Of a stretch of DNA of 21,571 bases, positions 1-7,964 are shown one piece after another; position 1 is the first letter of the stretch, and each line of letters opens with the position of its first letter. Both the position numbers and the translations under genes were made by a program. The stretch is from GCA-2748575 sp033722575 (GTDB lineage Bacteria > Pseudomonadota > Gammaproteobacteria > Pseudomonadales > Ketobacteraceae): the NCBI GenBank assembly GCA_033722575.1, contig JAWVYU010000040.1, positions 1 to 21,571 of the forward strand. Reading direction: 5' to 3'. The notes beneath the pieces are model-generated. The model ran no database searches, had not been told where the DNA came from, and saw nothing but the letters and a program-made list of their open reading frames with translations.

Positions 1-314
1 AAGGTGCCCTGGACTGGGTGGAACCGGCCACCCGGCTTCACGACAAGATTCGGGGGCTTTCCCCGTGGCCTGTGGCCCACACCCGGCTGGGGGATCAGGT
101 GCTTCGGGTTCATGAATCCCGGCTGATGGACCGCAAGGACAAGGGCGCGCCCGGCGAGATACTGGCCGCCGACAGGCAGGGCATACAGGTGGCAACGGGG
201 GATGGTGTGTTAGCACTTACCAAGCTGCAACTCCCCGGAGGTAAGGCACTGCCCGTTGCGGATTTGCTGAACTCCAAACGAGACCTGTTCCAGCCCGGCA
301 CGCTGCTGGGCTGA
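1..314 (+). CDS. fmt: Methionyl-tRNA formyltransferase, C-terminal part (5' end outside window)
   Basis: Fmt transfers a formyl group from 10-formyl-THF to Met-tRNA(fMet) in the cytoplasm to make initiator tRNA. Only the last ~103 codons are here. The frame is open to the left edge and reads GALDWVEPATRLHDKIRG then LSPWPVAHT, the segment linking the catalytic domain to the C-terminal OB-like tRNA-binding domain in Fmt. The rest (GAPGEILAADRQGIQVATG, LQLPGGKALPVADLL) fits that domain and ends normally at a TGA, with the usual LxPGTxLG-like tail. The next gene, rsmB, begins 47 nt later in the same direction; fmt-rsmB is a classic bacterial pair, which supports the call. The catalytic domain cannot be inspected. 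An internal GTG at 18 is not a real start. Confidence 0.95.
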   Translation, partial: GALDWVEPATRLHDKIRGLSPWPVAHTRLGDQVLRVHESRLMDRKDKGAPGEILAADRQGIQVATGDGVLALTKLQLPGGKALPVADLLNSKRDLFQPGTLLG

Positions 315-361
315 TGCTGAACTGATCCGGTGCGCTGCCACTCCGATATCGAGGGACCTCC

Positions 362-1726
362 ATGAACAGTCGAGCTATTGCCGCTCAGGTACTCACCAGA
401 GTGCTTCCGCTAAGCCGCCGGGGCGATTTTTCAGGTCGCTCCCTGAACGATGCCCTGCCAGAGGCTTACAGCCGCTACCCAGACAGCGATCGTGGCCTGG
501 TGCAGGCCCTGTGTTTCGGGGTGTGCCGCCATTACACCTGGCTCGATCAGGTGGCAAATCAACTGGTGCGCCAGCCCTTCAAACCCAAAGACAGCGATCT
601 TCATGCGTTGCTGCTGGTGGGACTGTTCCAGCTCTACCAGATGCGGATTCCAGACCATGCCGCTATTTCTGAAACCGTGGAGGCCGCCCGGCAACTGAAG
701 AAAAGCTGGGCCGTGAAAGTGATCAACGGCATGCTGCGGCGGGCTCAGCGGGAAAAACAGGATCTGACCCGGGCCATCAGCCCCAGCCTGGCGGTTACCT
801 GGTCCCACCCCCAGTGGCTGGTGGACATGGTGAAGACGGCCTGGCCCCACCAGGTGGAAAAGATTCTGGCGGCCAACAATGAGCCCGCCCCCATGACTTT
901 ACGGGTCAATGAACGGCACCAGTCCCGCGATGAATTTCTCAAGCTGCTCCAGTCAGCGTCTATCCCTGCCAGACCCGGGGAGCTGGCGTCCACCAGTGTC
1001 CAGCTGGAGCAGCCCGTGGATGTGCACGATCTGCCGGGTTTTGCCGAAGGCCACTGCAGCGTGCAGGACGAAGCTGCCCAGCTGGCAGCCCGGATTCTGG
1101 AACCCCGCCCCGGTGACCGGGTGCTGGATGCCTGCGCGGCGCCCGGCGGCAAAACAACCCATCTGCTGGAACTGCAGCCGGAACTGGCACAGCTGACCGC
1201 CGTGGATAATGACAGCAAGCGGGTGGCGCGGATCCGGGAGAATCTGATCCGCCTGGGCCTGTCAGCCGAAATCCGCTGCGAGGATCTGCTGGCGTTCTGC
1301 GATAACGCGCGCCAGAGCGGAACAGGCTTTGACCGTATTCTGCTGGACGTTCCCTGCTCTGCCACCGGGGTTATCCGCCGCCACCCCGATATCAAATGGT
1401 TACGCAAACGCCGGGATATTCCCGCCCTTGCCAACAAGCAGTTGCTGCTTTTGCAGGCATGCTGGTCACTGTTGAAACCCCGGGGCGTGCTGCTCTATAC
1501 CACCTGCTCGATACTGCCCCAGGAAAATGAGCGCGTTATTAACCAGTTTTTAAAAACAGAGCCAACGGCACGGGAAGAAATTATTGTACTGGCAGAAGAT
1601 AAACAGCAACGCCTGCAACAGGTGCATTGCTCAGCAGGCAGACAGTTGTTACCGGAAACCGGTGGCAGCGACGGGTTTTATTATGCAAAATTGCGTAAGA
1701 TCGATCCGGAAGCCACACAGCAGTGA
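362..1726 (+). CDS. rsmB: 16S rRNA (cytosine-967 C5) methyltransferase RsmB
   Basis: RsmB (Sun/Fmu) methylates C967 of 16S rRNA with S-adenosylmethionine. The 454 residues are close to family length. Residues ~1-140 form the NusB-like RNA-binding domain. The Rossmann methyltransferase follows, with SAM motif I DACAAPGGKT at 256-265, motif IV DVPCSATG at 329-336 (Cys332, the product-release cysteine in this family) and motif VI TTCS at 380-383, whose Cys382 is the expected nucleophile. Both cysteines of the m5C RNA-methyltransferase pair are present, so the enzyme should be active. ATG 362 is preceded by GAGG about 8 nt upstream, and the N-terminus MNSRAIAAQVL is typical. It lies downstream of fmt and upstream of trkA, an arrangement common in gammaproteobacteria. 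Confidence 0.97.
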   Translation: MNSRAIAAQVLTRVLPLSRRGDFSGRSLNDALPEAYSRYPDSDRGLVQALCFGVCRHYTWLDQVANQLVRQPFKPKDSDLHALLLVGLFQLYQMRIPDHAAISETVEAARQLKKSWAVKVINGMLRRAQREKQDLTRAISPSLAVTWSHPQWLVDMVKTAWPHQVEKILAANNEPAPMTLRVNERHQSRDEFLKLLQSASIPARPGELASTSVQLEQPVDVHDLPGFAEGHCSVQDEAAQLAARILEPRPGDRVLDACAAPGGKTTHLLELQPELAQLTAVDNDSKRVARIRENLIRLGLSAEIRCEDLLAFCDNARQSGTGFDRILLDVPCSATGVIRRHPDIKWLRKRRDIPALANKQLLLLQACWSLLKPRGVLLYTTCSILPQENERVINQFLKTEPTAREEIIVLAEDKQQRLQQVHCSAGRQLLPETGGSDGFYYAKLRKIDPEATQQ

Positions 1727-1812
1727 TGGAACTAAGCTGCTATTCTATCGATGAGCCATCGCTGGATTGCGATACCACACCACTGGATGGGTGATAACCC
1801 GGCATTACGTGT

Positions 1813-3186
1813 ATGAAAATAATCATTCTCGGCGCAGGACAAGTGGGGGGAACACTGGCAGCGAACCTGGCCAGTGAACATAACGATATCACCGTCGTGG
1901 ACACTGACGCCGACCGCCTGCATGAATTGCAGGAACGCTGCGATATCCGCACAGTGCAAGGCATGGCTTCCTACCCCCATGTACTCAAGCAGGCCGGCGC
2001 CGATGATGCCGACATGCTGATCGCGGTCACCAACAGCGACGAGATCAATATGGTGGCCTGTCAGGTTGCCTATTCCCTGCATCGCACACCCACCAAGATT
2101 GCCCGCGTACGTGCCAACAGTTATCTCAACCGCAGCGGTCTGTTTGGCAACGAAGCCTTTCCTATTGATGTCATCATCAGCCCGGAGCAGGTGGTGACCA
2201 ATTACATCAAGCGACTGATTGAACACCCCGGTGCGCTGCAGGTGCTCGATTTTGCCGAAAGCGCCATTCAGCTGGTGGCGGTGCGGGCCTACTATAATGG
2301 CCCTCTGGTGGGCCGCGAGTTGCGTTACCTGCGCCAGCACATGCCTAATGTGGATACGCGGGTAGCCGCCATTTTTCGCCGGGACCGTGCCATCATGCCG
2401 GAAGGCACCACCGTTATCGAAGCCGATGACGAAGTGTTTTTTATTGCAGCCAAAAATCATATCCGGGCGGTGATGAGTGAGTTGCGCGGCCTGGAACACA
2501 ACTACAAACGCATTATCATTGCCGGTGGCGGCAACATCGGTCAGCGGCTTGCCGAAGCGGTGGAAGGCCGTTATCAGGTGAAAATGATCGAGCGCAATGC
2601 CGGCCGCTGTCAGTCGCTGGCAGAAAGCCTGAATAAGGCCATCGTCATCCGTGGCAATGCCTCCGATCAGGATCTGTTACTGGAAGAAAACGTAGAAGAC
2701 GCCGATGTGTTTCTGGCGGTCACCAATGATGACGAGGCGAACATCATGTCTTCCATGCTGGCCAAACGCCTGGGTGCACGCAAGGTGATGACTCTGATCA
2801 ACAATCCCGCCTATGTGGATCTGGTGCAGGGGGGCGATATCGATATTGCCATTTCACCCCAACAGGCCACCATCGGCAGCCTGCTTACCCATGTGCGCCG
2901 GGGCGATGTGGTGAATGTGCATTCCCTGCGCCGCGGTGCGGCAGAAGCCATAGAGGCCATTGCCCATGGCGATGAGAAATCTTCCAAGGTGGTGGGCAAG
3001 GCCATTGGTGAAATTGATCTTCCCGAAGGCACCACCATTGGCGCTATCGTCAGGGGAAACGATGTACTGATTGCTCATGATGATATCGTGGTGCAGTCCG
3101 ACGACCATGTCATTCTGTTCCTGGTAGATAAACGACGCATCAGCGATGTGGAGCGTTTATTCCAGGTGGGTATTACTTTCTTCTAG
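1813..3186 (+). CDS. trkA: Trk potassium uptake system NAD-binding regulatory subunit TrkA
   Basis: TrkA is the cytoplasmic ring subunit that binds nucleotides and gates the TrkH/TrkG potassium channel. At 457 residues it has full family length, with two tandem RCK units. The first nucleotide fold starts at residue 1 (IIILGAGQVGG, GxGxxG at 7-12, acidic Asp30 after the second strand). The second starts near 232 (KRIIIAGGGNIGQ). Each is followed by an RCK_C-like domain, the last ending in DHVILFLVDKRRISDVERLF. The start is fixed by the strand-one motif at the very N-terminus, although no strong Shine-Dalgarno is visible before ATG 1813. The 86-nt gap after rsmB contains a small inverted repeat (ATCGC-TGGATT-GCGAT, 1758-1773) without a T tract. 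trkH follows after 14 nt, so the two are probably cotranscribed. Confidence 0.97.
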   Translation: MKIIILGAGQVGGTLAANLASEHNDITVVDTDADRLHELQERCDIRTVQGMASYPHVLKQAGADDADMLIAVTNSDEINMVACQVAYSLHRTPTKIARVRANSYLNRSGLFGNEAFPIDVIISPEQVVTNYIKRLIEHPGALQVLDFAESAIQLVAVRAYYNGPLVGRELRYLRQHMPNVDTRVAAIFRRDRAIMPEGTTVIEADDEVFFIAAKNHIRAVMSELRGLEHNYKRIIIAGGGNIGQRLAEAVEGRYQVKMIERNAGRCQSLAESLNKAIVIRGNASDQDLLLEENVEDADVFLAVTNDDEANIMSSMLAKRLGARKVMTLINNPAYVDLVQGGDIDIAISPQQATIGSLLTHVRRGDVVNVHSLRRGAAEAIEAIAHGDEKSSKVVGKAIGEIDLPEGTTIGAIVRGNDVLIAHDDIVVQSDDHVILFLVDKRRISDVERLFQVGITFF

Positions 3187-3200
3187 GATTTGAAGGCAGC

Positions 3201-4652
3201 ATGCATCCAGCCATTATCCTTCGCATACTCGGCGTGCTCCTGATGGTGTACAGCACCACCATGCTGCCACCGGTGGTGATTGCGCTGATCTACAAGGATG
3301 GTGGGCAGATGCAGTTTCTGGCGGCATTTGCCATCACGCTGTTATCGGGCATGATCTGCTGGTTGCCCGTGCACAATGTGAAAGATGATCTGCGGGTGCG
3401 GGACGGCTTTGTGGTGGTGGTACTGTTCTGGACGGTGCTGGGGCTGTACGGTTCCATTCCTTTTATTCTGGGGGAGTCCCCCCACATGCCATTAACCGAT
3501 GCGGTGTTTGAATCCATTTCCGGCCTTACCACCACCGGCGCAACGGTGCTGACCAATATTGATGACCTGCCCAAATCCGTGCTGTATTACCGCCAGCAAC
3601 TGCAATGGCTGGGAGGCATGGGTATTATCGTACTGGCGGTGGCCATTCTGCCCATGCTGGGTATTGGTGGCATGCAGTTGTACCGTGCCGAAACACCAGG
3701 CCCCATCAAGGACAATAAACTCACACCACGAATCGCAGAAACCGCCAAAGCGCTGTGGCTGATCTATGTGTCCCTGACCGTGATCTGTGCCCTGACCTAT
3801 TATATCTTTGGCATGGATGCCTTTGACGCCATAGCCCACAGTTTTTCCACCGTGGCCATCGGTGGTTTCTCCACACACGATGCCAGCATTGGCTTTTTCG
3901 ATAATCCGGCCATTGAATTCACTACCATATTTTTTATGTTGCTGGCGGGCATTAACTTCGGCCTGCATTTTATTGCCTGGCGCCATCGCAGCGTTACCCA
4001 CTACTTCACTGATCCGGAATTCCGCTTTTACATTGGCGTGCTGAGTGCCATTTCCCTGTTTACCTTTGTGAGCCTGCTGTTATTCAATCAGTACGACGAC
4101 ACCCTGCTGGCTTTCCGGCATGCCCTGTTTCAAACGGTGTCCATTGCCACCACCACCGGCTACGCTACCGCCGACTTTGCCAACTGGCCACCGGTAATCG
4201 CCGTGGCGTTAATCATGGGCAGCTTTATCGGTGCCTGCGCCGGGTCCACCGGCGGTGGGGTCAAAGCCATTCGGGTACACCTGATTTTCAAACAGGGCCT
4301 GCGGGAAATGCGCCGGCTGGTTCACCCCAATGCGGTGATGATTATCAAGCTCAACAACAAGGCAGTGCCGGACCGGGTGGTGGAAGCCGTATGGGGATTC
4401 TTTGGCGTGTATCTGATGTGTTTCTGCGTGCTGTTTCTGGCGGTGGCAGCCACAGGGATGGATTTTGTCACCGCGTTTTCTTCTGTTGCCGCCTGCCTGA
4501 ATAACCTGGGCCCCGGTCTGCAGGATGTAGCTGCCAACTACGGCAATATCAGTGATGCCGCCAAATGGATTCTCTGTTTCAGCATGTTGCTGGGCCGGCT
4601 GGAAATATTCACGCTACTGGTATTGTTTACCCCCATGTTCTGGCGCCATTGA
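3201..4652 (+). CDS. trkH: Trk system potassium uptake transmembrane protein TrkH
   Basis: TrkH is the inner-membrane potassium-translocating subunit. The 483 residues are strongly hydrophobic, with the four-fold membrane/P-loop/membrane repeat of the Trk/Ktr/HKT superfamily. The four selectivity-filter loops are visible: SGLTTTGAT (107-115), TVAIGGFS (217-224), IATTTGYA (315-322) and NNLGPG (434-439). Each keeps the filter glycine (113, 221 or 222, 320, 437). ATG 3201 follows a GAAGGCAGC ribosome-binding region and lies 14 nt after the trkA stop, giving a channel plus gating-ring operon. The reading frame ends normally (FTPMFWRH), with no sign of damage. Confidence 0.97.
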   Translation: MHPAIILRILGVLLMVYSTTMLPPVVIALIYKDGGQMQFLAAFAITLLSGMICWLPVHNVKDDLRVRDGFVVVVLFWTVLGLYGSIPFILGESPHMPLTDAVFESISGLTTTGATVLTNIDDLPKSVLYYRQQLQWLGGMGIIVLAVAILPMLGIGGMQLYRAETPGPIKDNKLTPRIAETAKALWLIYVSLTVICALTYYIFGMDAFDAIAHSFSTVAIGGFSTHDASIGFFDNPAIEFTTIFFMLLAGINFGLHFIAWRHRSVTHYFTDPEFRFYIGVLSAISLFTFVSLLLFNQYDDTLLAFRHALFQTVSIATTTGYATADFANWPPVIAVALIMGSFIGACAGSTGGGVKAIRVHLIFKQGLREMRRLVHPNAVMIIKLNNKAVPDRVVEAVWGFFGVYLMCFCVLFLAVAATGMDFVTAFSSVAACLNNLGPGLQDVAANYGNISDAAKWILCFSMLLGRLEIFTLLVLFTPMFWRH

Positions 4653-4680
4653 TTCTTTTTCAGCCATTTCTTTTTCAGCC
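4653..4680 (+). repeat. Short direct repeat after trkH
   Basis: The 13-mer TTCTTTTTCAGCC occurs twice, at 4653-4665 and 4668-4680, separated by AT. The first copy begins directly after the trkH stop codon. It is T-rich but has no preceding GC stem, so it is not a standard intrinsic terminator. It may be a slippage duplication or a weak 3'-end signal. Confidence 0.7.
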
Positions 4681-4741
4681 TCGCGTCTGTATACCATAAC
4701 CCGCTCTTATAGCAGACCCAGCGTGTTGTGGAAAAAACCTG

Positions 4742-7222
4742 ATGCTGAAAGCGTTTTCCCTTACCGACAACCTGCCCGACAAGCGGCCACAGGCTATGCC
4801 GCCGGATACGGCTTGTCACTGGCTGGATATCCGTTATGAGTTTGACGACCCGGAGCGCACCCCGGTGGCCGCGATCAGTTACCGGCTTGTCAGCCAGGTT
4901 GATCCGGACTTCAGTCTGGAAGGGAAAACCAGTGCCCATGGCAGAATTTTTACTGACCAGGTTATCGCCGGCCACTATGACCTGACACTGCTGCCGCAGC
5001 CCGATGTCCAGGCGGAGCAGGAGGCCCGGGAGGCCCTGAAATCACTGTCACTGGATCTTGCCAATATCAGTCTGCAGCTGCAGCGTGGCGGCTTGCCCCA
5101 AGAGCCCGCCAGCGCCAGGGAACAGGCGTTTGCAGTGGTGTTTCTTGACCAGGATGACATCCGCAGGTTTTATCCGGCGCAGTGGCTGGCAGATGACATC
5201 AGCCCGGATCGCCGCGAACTTCTGTTGCTGTTTCTGGACCAGCCGGTGAAAGACAGGTTCAGGGAATTTCTTGATAAGGCGCCGCATCCTGACAGTGCGC
5301 TCCAGATCCTCCACCGCATCACGATGGCTGCGCTGGATGTCAGGGAGCATCAGGGAGCAGTAAACCCCCTGCTGCAGGCCCTGATCGATTCTGCAGCCGG
5401 AGCCTTGCGACACCGGCTGCCCGGACTGAAAAGCCGGCTGGTACGCCAGTACGCACGGGTGGCGGTCAATCAGCAGAGCACCCTGTCGGTAGCCGCCTTT
5501 GCCGGCCAGCGGCTGGCGCTGAATCATCAGCACGACGCCGCCCCCAGGAACCTGCTGTCATTCCGGCATTTACTGCCGTTTCAGTCCAACCATACTGTTA
5601 CCCTGAAAGACGGCACCCCGCATGTTCTGGCACCGGACTTTTCCGTAGGTGATGCCTTTCCATTAATCTGGCAACGCTGCTACAACACCGAAACCCATAG
5701 CTGGCACCATCCCTTCTCGGCCAGTCTGACGATATGTTCAGACCGGGCGGAATTTACCTGCCCCGGAGGCCGGACCTGCCGCCTCAGGATCCCCCGCATC
5801 GGATCCTTTACCACCCATCTGGCAACAGGGATATTTCTGTACCGGGACAGCCGGCAACGCTGGCTGGTAAAAGCCGGAGAGGGTGCCATCATGACGTTCC
5901 GTGGCACCGGCTCCTGCCAGCTGCAGCGCATCACCAGTGCTCAGGGCCATTACTGGCATTGTGATTATGACGAGGGTAGCGCGCAGCTGCGGTCCATCAG
6001 GGATAACACTGGACGGGTGCTGCGACTGCTGTATCAGAGCGGGCAGATTCAACAGATTCTGTTGCAGACAGCAGAGGGTGGCAATGTCCCACTGGCGATC
6101 TATGACTACGACAGTCAGCAGCGCCTGCAGCGGGTGGTCAGTCATCATCGGCAGGCGGAGGTTTATCACTACGAAGAAAACCGTCTGGCAGCCATTAGTG
6201 TCGCCGGCAACCAGGTGCCACATCAGAGTTCACCCTGTGCGGTACCTGAAAGCATTCGGCGGGAGAAGGGCCGGGAAATTATTGAGTACCATGATCACCG
6301 CCAGCTCCGTCATCAATACCTTTTTGAGCCGGACACTCAGATTATCCGCGTCACCAATGCCCTGGGGCACGGGTTTGTTTATCATCACAACGGCTTTGGC
6401 CAGCTTACAGCCTATCTTGATCCCTCCGGTGGCGGTTTTAATCTGCTGTACGACGATCAGCAACGGCTTACCGGTTTCTGTGATGCCCTTGGCCACAACT
6501 GGTCATGCACCTTTAACGGTCACGGACAGATTGATGAAATCCGCTTTCCTTCCGGCAAGACCTACAGCTACCGCTACGATCTGCGCGGGCAACCTGTGGC
6601 TATTCTGATTAATGGCCAGCTTGAGCGCCATCTGAACTGGTCCACCGGCGAAGAACTGCTGGAGGATTCCCTGCCGCCCGGCGAAACCAGAGCCACACCA
6701 ATGGCATCATTCGAAACGATACGCCAGCGCCTGGAACAGGTTTACGGCGATGCCTGCGAATTTGAGGCCGACGGTTTTCTGAAAAGCCTGCCGGCAGAAA
6801 GTGATGCTTTCGGCCGCGTTGTTTTCCGGCGTGATCCGGCCGGCAGGATGCTGAGCCGGGAAATGCCAGGCATACCACCCACCCAGGCCCGTTACAATGG
6901 AAACGGCCAGCTGGTGGAACTGAACACGCCTGAAAACAGTTTTATGTTTGATTATGACGAAGACGGACATTGCCTGAATCCGGATCAGGATCCTTACCAT
7001 CTGCTGGCCAGGTTGGACCCCATGGCCCACGTGATTCCTCCTGTCACCCGTGAAAAGCCCATTGCCGAAATCAAAACACCCTACACTCGCTGGACCCTGC
7101 GCCGCTGGGAAGCATTGTTCAGCGCCTTCAGCCATGCAGCCCACCAGGATGCCCTGTTCTCACTGGCATTGTGGCAGACGCTGAACACCAGAACTTTTCA
7201 GCCGTTCTGCAGGGAGCCTTAA
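4742..7222 (+). CDS. RHS/YD-repeat-related protein without recognisable toxin tip
   Basis: An 826-residue protein of unproven function. Residues ~15-80 (ending GKTSAHGRIFTDQVIAGHY then DLTLLPQ) look like a small beta-sandwich extension of the kind seen on secretion-associated proteins. Residues ~85-290 are alpha-helical and unrecognised. From ~298 (PDFSVGDAFPLIWQRCYNT) it resembles the N-terminal module of RHS proteins. YD-type repeats follow, e.g. LRSIRDNTGRVLRLLY near 415-430, YDYDSQQRLQRV near 453-464, FPSGKTYSYRYDLRGQP near 600-616 and FDYDEDGH near 736-743. I see no PAAR domain, signal peptide, conserved RHS core end motif or C-terminal toxin; the C-terminus is a plain helical ~70 residues. 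ATG 4742 has only a weak GGA upstream and is the first start after an in-frame stop (4697). No VgrG or immunity gene is adjacent. It could be a degenerate T6SS Rhs effector or a structural YD-repeat protein. Confidence 0.75.
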   Translation: MLKAFSLTDNLPDKRPQAMPPDTACHWLDIRYEFDDPERTPVAAISYRLVSQVDPDFSLEGKTSAHGRIFTDQVIAGHYDLTLLPQPDVQAEQEAREALKSLSLDLANISLQLQRGGLPQEPASAREQAFAVVFLDQDDIRRFYPAQWLADDISPDRRELLLLFLDQPVKDRFREFLDKAPHPDSALQILHRITMAALDVREHQGAVNPLLQALIDSAAGALRHRLPGLKSRLVRQYARVAVNQQSTLSVAAFAGQRLALNHQHDAAPRNLLSFRHLLPFQSNHTVTLKDGTPHVLAPDFSVGDAFPLIWQRCYNTETHSWHHPFSASLTICSDRAEFTCPGGRTCRLRIPRIGSFTTHLATGIFLYRDSRQRWLVKAGEGAIMTFRGTGSCQLQRITSAQGHYWHCDYDEGSAQLRSIRDNTGRVLRLLYQSGQIQQILLQTAEGGNVPLAIYDYDSQQRLQRVVSHHRQAEVYHYEENRLAAISVAGNQVPHQSSPCAVPESIRREKGREIIEYHDHRQLRHQYLFEPDTQIIRVTNALGHGFVYHHNGFGQLTAYLDPSGGGFNLLYDDQQRLTGFCDALGHNWSCTFNGHGQIDEIRFPSGKTYSYRYDLRGQPVAILINGQLERHLNWSTGEELLEDSLPPGETRATPMASFETIRQRLEQVYGDACEFEADGFLKSLPAESDAFGRVVFRRDPAGRMLSREMPGIPPTQARYNGNGQLVELNTPENSFMFDYDEDGHCLNPDQDPYHLLARLDPMAHVIPPVTREKPIAEIKTPYTRWTLRRWEALFSAFSHAAHQDALFSLALWQTLNTRTFQPFCREP

Positions 7223-7821
7223 CGGGAAGCTTTTGTGGGTGGAAACCCTTTGAGAATCTCGCTGACGATTTGCTGGACTCTGGCGTCTCTCTCTGCAACG
7301 GTTCCACCTTTCTGATAGCGATAGGTGCGCATGCCACGCCAGATCAGCTTTCGCGATTCGGGATCAATCATATCAATATAGAGGGTCATCTCATCGTACT
7401 CGCGGATGATGGTTTCCGTGCCAAAGCCCAGATCCATAAAGCGGTAACCGAAACCGATACCGGTTCTGATTTTATCCACGTCGGTACGCTTTTCGATACC
7501 CACCTGATAGGTCACCAGAAAATCCACCGGCCCTTCTCCCTGCTCCCGGCGAATGTAATTCCGGTTTTGCAGCACCTGATTGATAGAGCGCCGGATACGC
7601 TGGTCCAGCAAATCGTTCTCGATGCGTGGATCTTCACGGCCGCTGTGGTCTTTTACCAGCCAGCGATAGCTCTTAAATGCGATGAAATCCACCGACGGGT
7701 CATAATCATAGGACACCGGATTGCTGCTGCAGGCACAGGCCAGCAGCACGATCAGCCAGCCGGTAAATGCTCTGACAAATTTTTTGCGAAAATTTTCAGC
7801 AGTAAAACTTTCAGCAGTCAT
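7219..7821 (-). CDS. DUF4136-type outer-membrane lipoprotein, function unknown
   Basis: About 200 residues from ATG 7821. The N-terminus has basic residues (RKKFVR), a hydrophobic stretch (FTGWLIVLL) and a lipobox LLAC with predicted lipidated Cys29. The next residue is Ala, which favours outer-membrane sorting by the Lol system. The mature part (YDYDPSVDFIAFKSYRWL; a C-terminal MTLYIDMIDPESRKLIWRG segment) matches the DUF4136 family of small lipoproteins of unknown role. An in-frame TTG at 7827 has a better-spaced GGAG (5 nt) than the ATG (11 nt), so a two-codon-longer protein is possible. The stop codon shares the palindrome TTAA with the stop of the convergent RHS-related gene (4-nt overlap). 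It lies downstream of the alcohol dehydrogenase on the same strand, but 143 nt away. Confidence 0.85.
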   Translation of the reverse strand: MTAESFTAENFRKKFVRAFTGWLIVLLACACSSNPVSYDYDPSVDFIAFKSYRWLVKDHSGREDPRIENDLLDQRIRRSINQVLQNRNYIRREQGEGPVDFLVTYQVGIEKRTDVDKIRTGIGFGYRFMDLGFGTETIIREYDEMTLYIDMIDPESRKLIWRGMRTYRYQKGGTVAERDARVQQIVSEILKGFPPTKASR

Positions 7822-7906
7822 GGGCAACGTTTCTCCACTTGATCAGGATCCGGCTACTTCATTCTACGCACAGCAGGAATCATACTGCAACAGAAAGCCG
7901 CCCGGA

Positions 7907-7932
7907 CCCGCGGCCTGGGGTCAGGCAGCGGG
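7907..7932 (-). terminator. Candidate hairpin after the alcohol dehydrogenase gene
   Basis: On the minus strand the sequence reads CCCGC-T-GCCTG-ACCC-CAGGC-C-GCGGG, an imperfect stem of five plus five GC-rich pairs around one T/C mismatch with a 4-nt loop. It sits 33 nt past the dehydrogenase stop and about 85 nt before the DUF4136 lipoprotein start. Only a short CTTTCT follows, so intrinsic termination would be inefficient. It could also be an mRNA-stabilising stem in a readthrough transcript. Confidence 0.4.
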
Positions 7933-7964
7933 CAGGCAAAAGAAGATAAAAAAAGGGAAAGGTA

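Noticed and set aside
4552..4839. Small plus-strand frame spanning the trkH end and the start of the RHS-related gene
   Set aside because: It begins inside trkH in another frame and has a Ser/Tyr/Arg-rich sequence without family features.
5901..6608. Alternative plus-strand frame (235 codons) inside the RHS-related gene
   Set aside because: It is out of frame with the YD-repeat protein, low in recognisable motifs and has no ribosome-binding site; the long frame is continuous.
7219..7827. DUF4136 lipoprotein as an immunity protein for the RHS-related protein
   Set aside because: It is on the opposite strand, belongs to a widespread lipoprotein family, and the RHS-related protein shows no toxin domain.
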